Positions 62,012 through 64,000 of a DNA stretch of 64,000 bases are shown here, in pieces. Location of the stretch: the NCBI GenBank assembly GCA_946699065.1, contig CAMPDV010001190.1, positions 62,001 to 126,000 of the forward strand, written 5' to 3'. The translations under genes were made by a program, and so were the position numbers. The notes beneath the pieces were generated by a model. It saw only the letters and a program-made list of their open reading frames with translations. It did no database searches and had not been told where the DNA came from. Within the stretch, counting starts at the first letter, position 1, and each line of letters begins with the position of its first letter. Origin of the DNA: Loxodes magnus. Its lineage: Eukaryota; Ciliophora; Karyorelictea; Loxodida; Loxodidae.

Positions 62012-64000
62012 CGTATTTATTCTTTTTTTTCATTAAGCAAGCACTTTTATACTCTAATTTTAACATATCATTTTTATTGCTGTTTTATCAGTCCTCTAAA
62101 ATTATTTATTATCTTTATTTTGTTTTTATTACTAATTTTGCACATTTATTCTTTTACTTTCTTTATTATTCCATTTAATATTTTAATTTTATTGTGTTTT
62201 CGTTTATTAGACGCGGGAGTACCATTATTTTTATTTCATTATCTTTTGTTGTCAATTTATTTGCGATATTTTATTTTATTCCAGTCGCATTACTTTTATT
62301 CGCAGCTTTTTTATGTCAATTTTATAGCAATTCATATATATTAGACGCGGGGGTCCCATTTTGTCTAAGCGGTTTATTTGGAAATGTTTTTATGACAAGT
62401 CTTATCTATTAGACGCGGGAACTATATTTATATTCTTTTTAGTCTTTTTTCAGTCATATTTATTATATTTACGAGACTCAGTTTTCTTTTTCAATGCTTT
62501 TTTTATATACAAATTATGACTTATATTTTAATCTTTTTTACCATTGCTCTTTATTTTTTATATTTCACTCTTTATAATGCTTATTTAACTTGTTTTTTAT
62601 ATTATTTTATATCATATTATATTATTTATTGCATGCAAGTTGCTCGTTTATACAATAATCTTTTTTGCTTTACTTTAATCAACTTCTATCACCTAATCAG
62701 ATCCTATTACTCATACAGAAAAGTCACCCGTTCGTCCTCGTTTATCCTCTTTCATATCAGTTTTAGACTTTTTATTATCCTCATCCATTCAATTTTTATA
62801 TTTATATCAGTACTTTTTATCATTTTTTTTACATTTATCTGCTGTTTTTCGTATCTTTTAATCAATATTTACTATTTTCTTCATTTTCATGTTGTCAATT
62901 TATATACATATTACGCAGGTCACTTTTATTAACGTATTTATTCTTTTTTTTCATTAAGCAAGCACTTTTATACTCTAATTTTAACATATCATTTTTATTG
63001 CTGTTTTATCAGTCCTCTAAAATTATTTATTATCTTTATTTTGTTTTTATTACTAATTTTGCACATTTATTCTTTTACTTTCTTTATTATTCCATTTAAT
63101 ATTTTAATTTTATTGTGTTTTCGTTTATTAGACGCGGGAGTACCATTATTTTTATTTCATTATCTTTTGTTGTCAATTTATTTGCGATATTTTATTTTAT
63201 TCCAGTCGCATTACTTTTATTCGCAGCTTTTTTATGTCAATTTTATAGCAATTAATATATATTAGACGCGGGGGGTCCCATTTTGTCTAAGCGGTTTATT
63301 TGGAAATGTTTTTATGACAAGTCTTATCTATTAGACGCGGGAACTATATTTATATTCTTTTTTGTCTTTTTTCAGTCATATTTATTATATTTACGAGACT
63401 CAGTTCTTTTTCAATGCTTTTTTTATATACAAATTATGACTTATATTTTAATCTTTTTTACCATTGCTCTTTATTTTTTATATTTCACTCTTTATAATGC
63501 TTATTTAACTTGTTTTTTATATTATTTTATATCATATTATATTATTTATTGCATGCAAGTTGCTCGTTTATACAATAATCTTTTTTGCTTTACTTTAATC
63601 AACTTCTATCACCTAATCAGATCCTATTACTCATACAGAAAAGTCACCCGTTCGTCCTCGTTTATCCTCTTTCATATCAGTTTTAGACTTTTTATTATCC
63701 TCATCCATTCAATTTTTATATTTATATCAGTACTTTTTATCATTTTTTTTACATTTATCTGCTGTTTTTCGTATCTTTTAATCAATATTTACTATTATTC
63801 TTCATTTTCATGTTGTCAATTTATATACATATTACGCAGGTCACTTTTATTAACGTTTTTATTCTTTTTTTTCATTAAGCAAGCACTTTTATACTCTAAT
63901 TTTAACATATCATTTTTATTGCTGTTTTATCAGTCCTCTAAAATTATTTATATCTTTATTTTGTTTTTATTACTAATTTTGCACATTTTATTCTTTTACT
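62012..64000. repeat. More diverged 919-bp units at the right edge of the window
   Basis: The last two units carry many changes not seen to the left: AACGTATTTATTC (62012, 62931), GGAAATGTTTTT (62382, 63302), TTTTTAGTCTTTT (62437), runs with one T more or less (CAGTTTTCTTTT, CAGTTCTTTTTC), AGCAATTAATATATATTAG (63247), an extra G after GC box 2, and small indels at about 63796, 63950 and 63988. This resembles the edge of the array, or reduced assembly accuracy. Confidence 0.7.

Larger units (their letters stand above)
41676..64000. repeat. 919-bp tandem satellite array, about 24 copies, open at the right edge
   Basis: The same sequence recurs every 919 bp. The fixed landmark GTTTTTATTACTAATTTTGC lies at 41898, 42817, 43736 and so on to 63041, with 920-bp steps where a single base is gained (for example an extra T at about 48113) and a 921-bp step before 63041. 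Copies are nearly identical for over 20 kb. The plus strand is T-rich with more C than G. ORFs of 72, 74, 182 and 189 codons recur in every unit but give low-complexity Phe/Ile/Leu/Tyr strings, overlap one another, and break on single-base indels. The period is not a multiple of three. I see no gene in the unit. The first copy is partial, starting inside the unit. Confidence 0.97.

Noticed and set aside
41898-63265. Recurring plus-strand ORFs of 72, 74, 182 and 189 codons in each 919-bp unit, and one of 245 codons at 47653-48390
   Set aside because: They are low-complexity products of T-rich DNA, overlap one another, and change length with one-base indels. The 245-codon case arises only from an extra T near 48113. 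The 919-bp period is not a multiple of three, so no frame continues across units.
41676-64000. Kinetoplastid mitochondrial DNA with about 1-kb guide-RNA repeats, or a maxicircle divergent region
   Set aside because: AT-richness and a repeat near 1 kb suggested it, but no minicircle conserved block or mitochondrial gene is visible, and the TAA/TAG = Gln gene in the insert points to a ciliate-type nuclear code.
1-64000. Telomere repeats, rRNA or tRNA genes
   Set aside because: I scanned for G4T2 or G3T3-type repeats, rRNA-like stretches and tRNA T-loop sequences and saw none in the arrays or the insert.

Overview
This window is almost entirely satellite DNA. From left to right it holds: a 39.3-kb array of an 80/81-bp repeat (1-39303); an 835-bp non-repetitive insert (about 39304-40138); another 1.5 kb of the same 80-bp array (40139-41612); a short junction with a hairpin (41613-41675); and about 24 copies of a 919-bp repeat (41676-64000). 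The second array runs off the right edge. I see no rRNA, tRNA, telomere repeat, CRISPR array or conventional gene.

The one coding sequence I can support is hidden from standard-code gene finding. It lies in the insert, on the minus strand, from an ATG at 40132 to about 39323. In that frame 24 codons are TAA or TAG and 5 are TGA. Read with TAA/TAG as Gln and TGA as Trp, the frame is unbroken for about 270 codons. It gives a basic Ser/Glu-rich N-terminus, a heptad-like coiled coil, and a CCHC zinc knuckle (C-X2-C-X4-H-X4-C) at residues 179-192. This is the layout of a retroelement Gag or ORF1 protein. The insert is flanked by a 16-bp direct repeat of array sequence and has an (ATT)5 tail at the 3' end of the ORF. 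These are hallmarks of target-primed (non-LTR) retrotransposition into the satellite.

TAA/TAG as Gln points to a ciliate nuclear genome. TGA as Trp as well would narrow it to the karyorelict/Condylostoma type of ambiguous code. A ciliate with TGA as its only stop, carrying a decayed element, is the main alternative. The AT-rich, gene-empty, satellite-dominated character would fit germline (micronuclear) or heterochromatic DNA, but that is inference.

The two arrays have opposite strand composition. The 80-bp array is purine-rich with almost no C on the plus strand; the 919-bp array is T/C-rich. The switch occurs at the junction hairpin. The 80-bp array has nested higher-order duplications (240 bp, 320 bp, about 480 bp, 3.3 kb, 4.3 kb) and becomes more diverged from about 34.1 kb towards its right edge. 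The 919-bp array is nearly identical from copy to copy, carries three copies of a GC-rich box (TTAGACGCGGG) per unit, and accumulates differences only in the last two units of the window.
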